This document shows, piece after piece, positions 1-6,699 of a DNA stretch of 9,612 bases. The position numbers were made by a program, and so were the translations under genes. Origin of the DNA: a bacterium. Its GTDB lineage: Bacteria > Patescibacteriota > Microgenomatia > UBA8517. The notes below the pieces were generated by a model, which ran no database searches, had not been told where the DNA came from, and worked only from the letters and a program-made list of their open reading frames with translations. How positions within the stretch are numbered: position 1 is the first letter of the stretch; every line of letters starts with the position of its first letter. The DNA lies in assembly GCA_021824385.1 (NCBI GenBank), contig JAKAKU010000047.1:1-9612 (forward strand), given 5' to 3'.

Positions 1-1135
1 GTAAAAATACTACCACTGCCACTATTCCAATAAAATGTGAGAGCGTAAGCTTTCGGCGAGCAATAGGACGGTGAATGGGCTGATGGGTTGACTCGACAGG
101 AAGCGTTGAAAGTTGTTTCTTTTTTCCTTTAAAACGGGAGAACAAAGCTGCGGGAGTTGAAACGATTTTTTGGAATGAAGCTTTTACTCCGTTCATTGGA
201 GAGCGGTTTACCTGGTGAAGCAAGTCATTTTCTTCCATTTCATCAGCGACCATGGTATTAGTTACTTCTGCTGAGTCGGTCGTAAGGGGGGTAATTTTAG
301 TAATATCAGCATTCATGGCAAAGCCAAGATCGTTTAACGACACATCAGTTGCAACCACATTGCTGTCAGCCACCTCAACTTCTGGCTCTACTATCTCAGG
401 AGTCGTAAACGACTTTACTGGACCCATTTCAGAAGATCCCGCCAAACTAATGGCACTTAAAATTCGCTCACTTTCAGCGAGTTCTATTTTGGGCTCATGC
501 AAAAAGGTGAGCTTTTCATTGGCGTCTTTCCAGTTCACTGATGAAAGCAAATGAGAAATACTGGTTAACTCCTCAAGTCCGGTACCAAAAACAATAAACC
601 GTGAAGGAAGCGCTTCATGTGATTGGAAGCGACTCAACGCCTCGACGACATCTTCCGAGAGAGAGACACTTCTCCCCACTTCAACTGTTCCGGCCAGAGT
701 ACCAAGTCTAAAGAGGGTTACCTCAAGCGACTCTTTGGTGACTCCCAGGAGAACTGCACTCAAAGGCCCTCCTTCGTTTTGTTTTACTTCATGCGAAAGC
801 GCCTCTGGAATTACGACAAATCCAACCGGAGAAAGAGAAAGTTTTTCACAAATTTCTCGAATAAGCGCCAAGTATTGTTTTTGGATGTGGCCATCACTCA
901 CCCATGAATTCATCACCCCAAAAACTGTTTTTTCAGGCTCCCCTGCATCCTCAGGTAGTTGGGAAGACACTTCAGTTAAGCTCGTATCCACTGCTTTTAC
1001 GAGTTCTTCTTGTGTTTCCCACGCAACTTCTGGACCAAAAATTTCGACTGAAGTTTTTTCGTCATCACGACTCCACAAACACACAGAAGTTATGTGATCA
1101 GTAATAAGGAGAGACCAGAAATATGCTTTAGACAT
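1..1135 (-). CDS. Membrane-anchored protein with probable degenerate actin-like domain (3' end outside window)
   Basis: An open frame of 378 codons from ATG at 1135 reaches the left edge without a stop, so the C-terminus is missing. I do not recognise the gene with certainty. Residues 1-35 could form the first strands of an actin-like fold, but the usual phosphate-loop DxG is absent. Residues about 100-170 (SPVGFVVIPEALS, then GGPLSAVLLGVTKESLEVTL and an R at 155) and about 178-198 (RFIVFGTGLEELTSISHLL) resemble the second phosphate and adenosine regions of PilM/FtsA-type proteins. Residues 210-320 look disordered and acidic. A basic stretch (335-362, RFKGKKKQ and HRPIARRK) precedes a membrane segment starting near 365. 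A cytoplasmic actin-like domain followed by an anchor recalls GspL or a PilM-PilN fusion; this is inference. It begins 14 bases after alaS with no clear Shine-Dalgarno, suggesting co-transcription with alaS. Confidence 0.8.
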   Translation of the reverse strand, partial: MSKAYFWSLLITDHITSVCLWSRDDEKTSVEIFGPEVAWETQEELVKAVDTSLTEVSSQLPEDAGEPEKTVFGVMNSWVSDGHIQKQYLALIREICEKLSLSPVGFVVIPEALSHEVKQNEGGPLSAVLLGVTKESLEVTLFRLGTLAGTVEVGRSVSLSEDVVEALSRFQSHEALPSRFIVFGTGLEELTSISHLLSSVNWKDANEKLTFLHEPKIELAESERILSAISLAGSSEMGPVKSFTTPEIVEPEVEVADSNVVATDVSLNDLGFAMNADITKITPLTTDSAEVTNTMVADEMEENDLLHQVNRSPMNGVKASFQKIVSTPAALFSRFKGKKKQLSTLPVESTHQPIHRPIARRKLTLSHFIGIVAVVVFL

Positions 1136-1149
1136 AGGGCAAGAACTGT

Positions 1150-2949
1150 TTATTGTATTGTAGCGTATATTCGACGAACGCCAGCACTCACTGCTTCTTC
1201 TTTGGTAATTTTAACACGTCCATGGAGCTGTGAGAGACTCGTGACGTGCGGCCCTCCACACACTTCTTTTGAGAAAAATTCGCCATCAGGATCCCCAACT
1301 GTATATACTTTTACCTGTTCTTCATACTTTTTATCAAAAAAATGAAGTGCTCCTTTTTGGTCCGCTTCCGAAACAGTCATCATTTCAAAACTTACCGGCA
1401 AATCTTTTTCAATTTGCGAGTTAACCAACTGTTCAATTTCAGCAATTTGTTCAGGAGTTACTTTGCTGTCATGCACAAAGTCAAAACGCAATCGCTCGTT
1501 CGTAATGTTGCTTCCTTTTTGTTGCACATGAGTACCGAGTACTTTTCTGAGGGCCGCATGCAACAAGTGCGTAGCGGTATGAAGGCGCGTAACTTCTTCT
1601 GAGTGATCAGCAAGCCCTCCTTTGAAGACTCCAGCAGAAGCACTGCGCGACTTGTTTTGATGCTCGAGAAAAGCTTTCTTAAACTCCTCTCCATCAATTT
1701 TCTGACCTTTTTCTTGAAAAATCTCAATGGAAAGCTCTAAAGGAAAACCAAATGTTTGATACAAATCAAAAGCAATTTTGCCATCAATCTCTTTTATTTT
1801 CTCTGCTTCTTTCAAGCCTTTATCGAGGGTTTTGTGAAATTTATTCACCTCATCAAAAATAACTCCTTGCAGCTTTTCAGACTCATCTTTTTCAAAGTAT
1901 GAGGGGTAACTATCTACTATTTCAGAAACAAGCGAAGTAAAAATGTTGGGATCGATTGCATTGTCAGAAAGTTTCCGAGCCTTCACAACTGCACGTCGAA
2001 TAAGTCTTCGCATCACATATCCCTGGAGTTTGTTGGAGGGTACGACGTGAGCTTTCGCCAAGAAGGTGGCTGCTCGAATATGGTCGACAATAATTCGAAA
2101 ACTGGCTTTGTTTTGTTCATATTTTTTTTGAGTATGCATTTCAAGCTCAGTAATTAGATCTTTAAAGATTTTTATTTCAAATACATCAGGGTTCTGTATC
2201 GTTGCCGCAGCCATTCGTTCAAGCCCTCCGCCAAAATCCACATTTTTTTGTGGAAGTTCTACTAATTTTCCATTTTCTTTTTTGTATTGAATAAACACCG
2301 AGTTGCCTATTTCCAAGAAACGTCCACAATCGCAGTTCGGGTGACATGTTTCGTTTTTCCATTCTGAGGTTTCATGAAGCTTTAGCTCAGTTCCAAAATC
2401 AAAAAATATTTCAGAGTCAGGCCCTCCAATTTCTCCTTCAGGCATTTGTTCTGGAGTTCCACTTCTGCTCCACCAGTTTTTCTTAACTCCGTATTCATAG
2501 ATATGATCTTCTGGCACTCCGAGTGATTTCCAAATTTCATATGACTCACTATCGCGGGAAACAGCATCATTTCCTTCAAAGATTGATACATATAACTTGT
2601 CTTTGGAAAGTTTGAGTTCCTCCGTCAAAAACTCATAAATCCAGGGGAGTTGTTCTTTTTTAAAATAATCTCCAAGGCTCCAGTTCCCGAGCATTTCAAA
2701 AAAAGTTGTATGTCGATTGTCCCCAACTTCTTCGATGTCTTGCACCCGAATGGAAGGTTGTGAATCAACGAGGCGCCTTCCTGAAGGATGTACTTCACCA
2801 AGAAGATAGGGCACCAACGGCTGCATGCCACTTGAGGTAAAAAGAGTAGTTGGATCGTTTTCCAATACCAAGGGGGCAGGAGAAATTATCGTGTGCCCCT
2901 TACTCTCAAAAAACTTCAAATACATGTTTCGAATTTCCTCGATTGTCAT
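1150..2949 (-). CDS. alaS: Alanyl-tRNA synthetase, short form without C-Ala domain
   Basis: Cytoplasmic enzyme that charges tRNA-Ala with alanine using ATP and clears mischarged Ser/Gly-tRNA-Ala. The class II catalytic core occupies about residues 1-245: motif 1 region near 25-45 (LENDPTTLFTSSGMQPL), motif 2 near 65-95 (SIRVQDIEEVG, FFEMLGNWSLGDYF) and motif 3 at 240-245 (GGLERM). A cysteine cluster lies at 202, 206 and 208 (CHPNCDC). The helical tRNA-recognition part spans about 250-440 (YVMRRLIRRA at 311-320). The editing domain follows from about 450, with zinc-ligand motifs HTATH (457-461) and CGGPH (564-568). The protein stops at 599 residues, whereas most bacterial AlaRS are near 870, so the coiled-coil/DHHA1 C-Ala domain is absent. 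Short forms like this are, to my knowledge, usual in CPR genomes. The ATG at 2949 fits the family's N-terminus and lies six bases after a TATACT -10 box. Confidence 0.97.
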   Translation of the reverse strand: MTIEEIRNMYLKFFESKGHTIISPAPLVLENDPTTLFTSSGMQPLVPYLLGEVHPSGRRLVDSQPSIRVQDIEEVGDNRHTTFFEMLGNWSLGDYFKKEQLPWIYEFLTEELKLSKDKLYVSIFEGNDAVSRDSESYEIWKSLGVPEDHIYEYGVKKNWWSRSGTPEQMPEGEIGGPDSEIFFDFGTELKLHETSEWKNETCHPNCDCGRFLEIGNSVFIQYKKENGKLVELPQKNVDFGGGLERMAAATIQNPDVFEIKIFKDLITELEMHTQKKYEQNKASFRIIVDHIRAATFLAKAHVVPSNKLQGYVMRRLIRRAVVKARKLSDNAIDPNIFTSLVSEIVDSYPSYFEKDESEKLQGVIFDEVNKFHKTLDKGLKEAEKIKEIDGKIAFDLYQTFGFPLELSIEIFQEKGQKIDGEEFKKAFLEHQNKSRSASAGVFKGGLADHSEEVTRLHTATHLLHAALRKVLGTHVQQKGSNITNERLRFDFVHDSKVTPEQIAEIEQLVNSQIEKDLPVSFEMMTVSEADQKGALHFFDKKYEEQVKVYTVGDPDGEFFSKEVCGGPHVTSLSQLHGRVKITKEEAVSAGVRRIYATIQ

Positions 2950-2964
2950 GAGGCTAGTATAACA
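2950..2964 (-). promoter_or_regulatory. Extended -10 promoter for alaS, probably leaderless
   Basis: On the minus strand TGT followed by TATACT (2964-2956) is an extended -10 element, then AGCCTC and the alaS ATG at 2949. With normal spacing (+1 seven bases after the hexamer) transcription would start on the A of the ATG. No -35 match exists at 16-18 bases; that space is filled by the hairpin of the preceding terminator. There is no room for a Shine-Dalgarno on a transcript made from here. Confidence 0.65.
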
Positions 2965-2970
2965 CGAGCA

Positions 2971-2998
2971 CGAAAAGCCCCCTTCTCCTAAAGGGGGC
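2971..2998 (-). terminator. Intrinsic terminator after the 193-residue membrane protein gene
   Basis: A perfect 8-bp stem, GCCCCCTT (2977-2984) against AAGGGGGC (2991-2998), with a six-base loop. Read on the minus strand it is followed by TTTTCG (2976-2971). It begins 17 bases after the stop of the 3596-3015 gene. The T run is short but the stem is GC-rich. It directly abuts the alaS promoter. Confidence 0.8.
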
Positions 2999-3014
2999 GT
3001 AATAAAAAATGGTA

Positions 3015-3596
3015 TTAGAGTGTTGCCACATTGGTGGCAATTCGGATTAAAGCTGGTACGATAACTTCAAGAAAAAGAATCCCCGTTATCAGAGCCGTAG
3101 CAGCTTTTATGTATTCAAAGCCTTCCAAAGCCGCAAACCACCCGAGCGGGCTCAATTGCGCATTGACTGAAAATAACACCATGGAAACGAGCCCTACTAA
3201 ACACAATCGCAAGGAGAGCGTTTTTCTCGCATCTTCCGGCTGAAGACTGTAGGTTTGCCAAAGAACCCCTCCCACAATAAGGACTACGACAAGATGTACC
3301 CCCGGTGTTATCCATGTATTTTCGGATAACAGTTTTCTAATGTCATCACGCTGTAAGAGCGCTTTGAGTGCGATATTGCAGACAAGAGAAAGTGGGCCAA
3401 CAAATAAGGCTACAATTACTGCCAGTTTCAGAACGAGCAACAATTGCAAAATCGCCTTTAAGCAAAATGAGATCAATTCCTTTAAGGCGTTTTTAACGGC
3501 GGTTATCCGAGATTGGATGTAATGAATAAGTCGTGCCCCTTGATCACAAATCTCTTGGATAATTTGAGCAATAGCTGTTTTAGAGTTGGTATTCAC
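3015..3596 (-). CDS. Four-segment integral membrane protein of unknown function
   Basis: A 193-residue protein I do not recognise. Residues 1-40 are a hydrophilic, amphipathic, probably cytoplasmic helix region. Hydrophobic stretches suitable for membrane helices lie at about 45-72, 98-116, 128-147 and 164-189. A polar linker with LLQRDDIRKLLSENTW falls at about 80-95, and SLQPEDARK at 117-125. No catalytic motif or signal peptide is visible. The start is GTG at 3596, preceded by a Shine-Dalgarno-like GGGAG eight bases upstream, which supports this start. It has its own promoter upstream (3634-3662) and a terminator downstream, so it is probably a single-gene transcript between the rodZ-like pair and alaS. 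The last two segments loosely recall small pilin-like or channel-like CPR membrane proteins, but I cannot assign a function. Confidence 0.85.
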   Translation of the reverse strand: MNTNSKTAIAQIIQEICDQGARLIHYIQSRITAVKNALKELISFCLKAILQLLLVLKLAVIVALFVGPLSLVCNIALKALLQRDDIRKLLSENTWITPGVHLVVVLIVGGVLWQTYSLQPEDARKTLSLRLCLVGLVSMVLFSVNAQLSPLGWFAALEGFEYIKAATALITGILFLEVIVPALIRIATNVATL

Positions 3597-3602
3597 AATT
3601 CA

Positions 3603-3608
3603 CACTCC
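3603..3608 (-). promoter_or_regulatory. Ribosome binding site for the 193-residue membrane protein
   Basis: The minus strand reads GGGAG followed by about eight bases and then the GTG start at 3596. It is one of only two clear Shine-Dalgarno matches in the window and decides the non-ATG start. Confidence 0.6.
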
Positions 3609-3633
3609 CACTATTTGAATGAATAACTATCCT

Positions 3634-3662
3634 ATAATAGCACAGCGGTGTGCTTTATTCAA
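3634..3662 (-). promoter_or_regulatory. Promoter for the 193-residue membrane protein gene
   Basis: On the minus strand TTGAAT (3662-3657, four of six to TTGACA) is separated by exactly 17 bases from TATTAT (3639-3634), preceded by TGC, an extended -10. The expected start near 3627 gives a leader of about 30 bases containing the GGGAG ribosome site. An inverted repeat (3639-3654) fills most of the spacer. Confidence 0.6.
3639..3654 (-). terminator. Inverted repeat: weak terminator of the upstream pair or operator
   Basis: AGCACA and TGTGCT form a 6-bp stem with a four-base loop (3645-3648). It starts 10 bases after the stop of the 64-residue protein, as a terminator would, but is followed by ATTATAGG rather than a T run. 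It also lies inside the -35/-10 spacer of the next promoter and shares the TGC of the extended -10, so a repressor-binding operator is an alternative. Confidence 0.35.
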
Positions 3663-3664
3663 GT

Positions 3665-3859
3665 CTAATTCTTATTTTTTTCTTTGAGGCTTTCTAGAAA
3701 TGAAGTCACTCGGTCAGTTGAATTGTCGAGAATTCCATGGACACGCTTTACAACAGCCCGCGCCTCCTTTACCACAAAAAATACCTGAATTCCCACAACG
3801 AGCAAAAGGCTCGTAAGAGAAACAATAACAATAATGAGGAGTAGTTGAATTCCGTCCAT
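3665..3859 (-). CDS. Small single-pass membrane protein, DUF948-like
   Basis: A 64-residue protein. Residues about 5-28 (LLLIIVIVSLTSLLLVVGIQ) form one membrane segment right at the N-terminus. Residues 30-60 form an amphipathic, charged cytoplasmic helix (KEARAVVKRVHGILDNS) ending in a lysine-rich tail (KEKNKN). A short N-terminal anchor followed by a helix with an LDN signature resembles the DUF948 family of small membrane proteins; this is a similarity judgement without a search. The ATG at 3859 lies only two bases after the restored stop (3862) of the rodZ-like gene, so the two are probably translated as a pair and may act together at the membrane. No Shine-Dalgarno is visible in the AT-rich leader, which suggests coupling to upstream translation. 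The upstream frameshift would therefore also affect this gene. Confidence 0.85.
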   Translation of the reverse strand: MDGIQLLLIIVIVSLTSLLLVVGIQVFFVVKEARAVVKRVHGILDNSTDRVTSFLESLKEKNKN

Positions 3860-3861
3860 AT

Positions 3862-4013
3862 TTAATTTTTTAGTTCTACCTGTATTGTACGCGATACAAC
3901 GGTTTCACGACCAGTGCGAGAAAGTGCCCTCACTTCAATTGATTTAGTTTCAGATACTACATCAACATCGGTCACGAAGTTACCGTTTTCATCAACAAGC
4001 GCGGGTTGGCCAT
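3862..4013 (-). pseudogene. Out-of-frame C-terminal remainder of the RodZ-like gene
   Basis: This stretch encodes about 50 residues in the frame shifted by one base, beginning NGQPALVDENGNFVTDVDVV and ending RTIQVELKN before TAA at 3864-3862. It completes the Ig-like domain started in the upstream frame, and it contains no stop. The restored gene would end two bases before the next start codon, the spacing expected of an intact operon. The damage is therefore recent, or a sequencing or assembly error. Confidence 0.8.
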
Positions 4014-4492
4014 TTTATTTTTACGGTTGCCGTTGAATCGGTCGTTCCTCTCACCGTAATTTTGTGTGCCGAAACCAACTCGTTTTCAGCCGGTGAAATA
4101 ATAGTTACCCTGGGAGGTGAAGTAAAGGCTTTGTACTGAGAGTATAAATAGGCAGACATACAAATAATGGCAATACTGCCAAGAAATGCCCACAGCGCCC
4201 GCTGTCCCAGTCGAATTTCACGCTTCACATCGGGTCGTGGGTTTAGGGAAACTTTTTGCGGTGGATAATCACGTCTCAGAAGTGCCACTGCTTGCTCGCG
4301 ATTAATGTTCACCACGTCACTAATGGATTTTACAAAACCCACAAGCACAGGAAGCTCAGGAAGCTTTTGCCAATCAGAGTTTTCAATCGCTTCCAAAAAC
4401 TCAGGCTTTATTTTTGTGTGCCTCGAAAGCTCTTTATAACTAATATGTTGGCCCTCGCGAGCTTGACGCAAATAAATCCCAATTGTTTTCAT
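3992..4492 (-). CDS. RodZ-like helix-turn-helix membrane protein, truncated by frameshift
   Basis: Residues 1-72 form a RodZ-type HTH domain (IGIYLRQAREGQHISYKELS, then TKIKPEFLEAIE and VLVGFVKSISDVVNI). In known RodZ this domain binds MreB and links it to wall synthesis. Basic residues 88-98 precede a membrane segment at about 99-117, and an outside Ig-like/glucodextranase-B-type domain begins near 127 (PRVTIISPAENELVSAHKIT). The frame as read ends at residue 166 with a tail (KWPTRAC) unlike the family. Removing one A from the AAAA run at 4013-4016 turns this into TVKINGQPALVDENGNF and continues to 209 residues, so this is a frameshifted gene. The start ATG at 4492 fits the family and lies a few bases after the ftsK terminator. 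No good promoter or Shine-Dalgarno is visible, so expression may depend on read-through from ftsK. Confidence 0.85.
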   Translation of the reverse strand: MKTIGIYLRQAREGQHISYKELSRHTKIKPEFLEAIENSDWQKLPELPVLVGFVKSISDVVNINREQAVALLRRDYPPQKVSLNPRPDVKREIRLGQRALWAFLGSIAIICMSAYLYSQYKAFTSPPRVTIISPAENELVSAHKITVRGTTDSTATVKIKWPTRAC

Positions 4493-4497
4493 ATCTT

Positions 4498-4529
4498 AAA
4501 AAATAAACCGAAGAGTGATTACGCTTCGG
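4498..4529 (-). terminator. Intrinsic terminator of ftsK with stop codon in the loop
   Basis: CCGAAG (4508-4513) pairs with CTTCGG (4524-4529) around a 10-base loop. On the minus strand the stem is followed by TTTATTTTTT (4507-4498). The ftsK TAA (4521-4519) lies inside the loop, so a ribosome finishing ftsK would cover the hairpin. The T run ends six bases before the start codon of the rodZ-like gene. Confidence 0.7.
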
Positions 4530-6660
4530 GCGTTTCATTCGAAGTTCCTGCTTCTGCTTCGCCTCCAAATACTTGTTGCGCATTTTGTACCAAGACTTCT
4601 CGCGGTTTACTTCCCTCAGCAGCTCCCACAACGCCTGCTTCTTCAAGTTGGTCCAGAATGCGAGCAGCTCGTGCATACCCAACTGAAAGCTTTCTTTGAA
4701 GAAGAGACGCAGATGCACGATCGTACTGGCACACAATTTCGACAGCTTTCTTGAACATATCATCGGCCGCCTCAACTCCCGGCACCGAGACAGAACCAGC
4801 TTTTTGTGTGGTAATTACTTCATCGGTGTAGTCGGGGTCGACTCCTTCAGCTTTCAAGAATTCAACAAGCTTGGTAATATCTTTATCGTTTACAAAAGCA
4901 CCTTGAATACGCTTCGGGCGGGCCTGTTCAGGTGACAAATGGAGCATGTCTCCTTTTCCTAGTAATTTTTCAGCACCATATGCGTCCAAAATAACACGAG
5001 AGTCAACTTGTGATGAAACGGCGAACGCTATGCGATGAGGAACGTTAGCTTTAATAAGTCCGGTCAAGACATCTACTGAAGGGCGCTGTGTAGCCAAAAC
5101 CATATGAATACCAGTTGCACGACTCATCTGTGCAAGACGGGTAATACAATCTTCAACTTCGACAGGTGCAAAGAGCATAATATCTGCCAACTCATCGATC
5201 ACAAGCACGATGTACGGCATAGCTTGGAATCCACTCATTTCGTTGTACCCGTCAATGTTTCTCACTCCGGCCTGTGCAAACAATTTGTATCGGCGATCCA
5301 TTTCTCCTACAAGCCATCGCAGGGCAGAAAGGACTTTGTCTGGCTCAACAATAACCGGAGTTAACAAATGTGGAATTCCATTGTACCCCGTCATTTCAAC
5401 TCGTTTTGGATCAACCAAAATAAGCTTTACTTCTTGTGGTGAAGTTCTAAACAGAAGAGACGCTAAAAATGTATTTAAGCACACACTTTTTCCGGAACCG
5501 GTTTGACCTGCAATAAGTACATGTGGCATTTTTCCAATGTCAGCAACCACTGCTTTGCCCGCAACATCAAGCCCCAAAGCGACCGTTAGTTTAGATTGGC
5601 TCATGCGCATAGTGTCTGACAGAAGCATTTTCCGGAGAGGGACAAACTCAGGGGATTTATTAGGCAGTTCAATTCCGACCAGTGATCGTCCTGCAATTGG
5701 TGCTTCAATACGAATGGCTCCGGTTGGAGACTCGAGAGAGCGTGCAAGATCTCGATCGAGGGCGGTAATCTTTGATAGCTTTGTGCCGAGTGCCACTTCA
5801 ATTGCATACTGAGTAACCGCAGGGCCCTGATTAATTTCAATAACACGAGCTGTTATTCCAAATGAATCAAGCGTTTCTTCAATAATTGCAGCGTTACCCT
5901 TTAAATCTCCCCGATCAGCTTTTCCTCCACTTGATTCCGATAACAGCTCCATGGGTGGATACTTCCAAACGCCATCTCCCCCTGAGTGACTTTCAAGTGC
6001 CTTTTGTTCTTTTCCTTTAGATTCTGAGTAGGTACCTGCTCCTCCCAAAATTTTGAGTTCTTTTGTTTCAGGTTTTGCAAAAAGCCGCGTTCCCAAAAAG
6101 CCACGCTTTTCTTTTACTTCTTCCTGCGATTGCAAAATGTCTTCTTTGGCTGCCTTCTTTGATTGTTTCTTCTCCGGCTCTGTCGTTGTAAAGAGTTCGA
6201 TGATTTGCTCAAAAGAAATATTAAATAATATTAAAATCCCCGCAACGGTGAGCGCCAGAAGAAGCACAATACTTCCGGCTGGCGTAATAAGAGCTGCAAC
6301 TCCGTCTCCTGCTTGTGCTCCAAATGATCCTGAGTGGGTAAGTGTGGTGATGGAGAAGAAAAATAGTAATGAGCCAATAATCACGTTTGCGCGCCCGAGT
6401 AAAATTTTAAATTTACTCACGGCAAAACCAAAAGAAATTAAAATAAATGGTAAAAAAATGGAGGTCCACCCCATGAAGCTTGTTAAAAAGTCGTTTACCC
6501 GAATAAGTATTCTTCCCTGCCTTGAGAAGGAGACTAAGATAAGTCCTGCGGTCGCCCAGAAAAAAATCTGCAGAAGAGAACGAAACATTGCAGGATTTAA
6601 TGAAGACCCGCCTTTCTTGTCTTTAATCTTTTGGCGTTTGTGCTTTTTGCGTTTAGCCAT
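4519..6660 (-). CDS. ftsK: DNA translocase FtsK
   Basis: Septum-located, ATP-driven pump that moves chromosomal DNA during division. From the ATG at 6660 it has 713 residues. A basic N-terminus (AKRKKHKRQKIKDKK) is followed by four membrane segments at about 28-46, 64-83, 92-108 and 125-147. A linker (about 150-255) is short compared with E. coli FtsK. The RecA-like motor carries Walker A GQTGSGKS (385-392), Walker B VLVIDE (485-490) and LATQRPSVDVLTG further on. A winged-helix gamma domain (about 634-691) includes LQRKLSVGYARAARILDQLE; this domain reads orienting DNA sequences in known FtsK/SpoIIIE. Alternative starts are ATG at 6669 and TTG at 6699 (726 residues). I prefer 6660 because the promoter at 6673-6681 lies between TTG and the ATGs, and the basic N-terminus suits it. 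A terminator follows. Confidence 0.95.
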   Translation of the reverse strand: MAKRKKHKRQKIKDKKGGSSLNPAMFRSLLQIFFWATAGLILVSFSRQGRILIRVNDFLTSFMGWTSIFLPFILISFGFAVSKFKILLGRANVIIGSLLFFFSITTLTHSGSFGAQAGDGVAALITPAGSIVLLLALTVAGILILFNISFEQIIELFTTTEPEKKQSKKAAKEDILQSQEEVKEKRGFLGTRLFAKPETKELKILGGAGTYSESKGKEQKALESHSGGDGVWKYPPMELLSESSGGKADRGDLKGNAAIIEETLDSFGITARVIEINQGPAVTQYAIEVALGTKLSKITALDRDLARSLESPTGAIRIEAPIAGRSLVGIELPNKSPEFVPLRKMLLSDTMRMSQSKLTVALGLDVAGKAVVADIGKMPHVLIAGQTGSGKSVCLNTFLASLLFRTSPQEVKLILVDPKRVEMTGYNGIPHLLTPVIVEPDKVLSALRWLVGEMDRRYKLFAQAGVRNIDGYNEMSGFQAMPYIVLVIDELADIMLFAPVEVEDCITRLAQMSRATGIHMVLATQRPSVDVLTGLIKANVPHRIAFAVSSQVDSRVILDAYGAEKLLGKGDMLHLSPEQARPKRIQGAFVNDKDITKLVEFLKAEGVDPDYTDEVITTQKAGSVSVPGVEAADDMFKKAVEIVCQYDRASASLLQRKLSVGYARAARILDQLEEAGVVGAAEGSKPREVLVQNAQQVFGGEAEAGTSNETPEA

Positions 6661-6672
6661 AGTGTTCATCAC

Positions 6673-6699
6673 AGTATAGCAAAGTGAAGTATCAATCAA
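6673..6699 (-). promoter_or_regulatory. Promoter for ftsK, near-leaderless
   Basis: The minus strand carries TGC followed by TATACT (6681-6673), an extended -10, with a weak -35 TTGATT (6699-6694) at a short 15-base spacing. The expected start near 6666 leaves about six bases before the ATG at 6660, with no Shine-Dalgarno on that transcript. The element would lie within the coding region if the TTG at 6699 were used. Confidence 0.5.

Noticed and set aside
252..1104. Several short plus-strand frames at the left edge
   Set aside because: All lie opposite a continuous minus-strand frame that runs from ATG 1135 to the window edge with coding-like composition.
1150..1162. TACAAT hexamers at the end of alaS as a promoter for the left-edge gene
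   Set aside because: No -35 or TGN extension is present, and the 14-base gap makes co-transcription with alaS more likely.
3885..3899. Near-palindrome TTGTACGCGATACAA
   Set aside because: It lies within the coding end of the rodZ-like remainder with only 5-bp arms; chance is likely and no gene start fits it as an operator.
4141..4146. A TATACT hexamer on the minus strand inside the rodZ-like gene
   Set aside because: It lacks the TGN extension and a start codon at suitable distance, and falls within the codons of the membrane segment's end.
4256..4699. A 147-codon plus-strand frame across the ftsK/rodZ-like junction
   Set aside because: It covers parts of two recognised minus-strand genes and the terminator, and has no ribosome site or domain.
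6053..6679. A 208-codon plus-strand frame opposite the ftsK N-terminus
   Set aside because: It is a shadow of the ftsK membrane and linker region; its residues follow from the antisense of a well-supported gene, and no promoter or family resemblance is seen.
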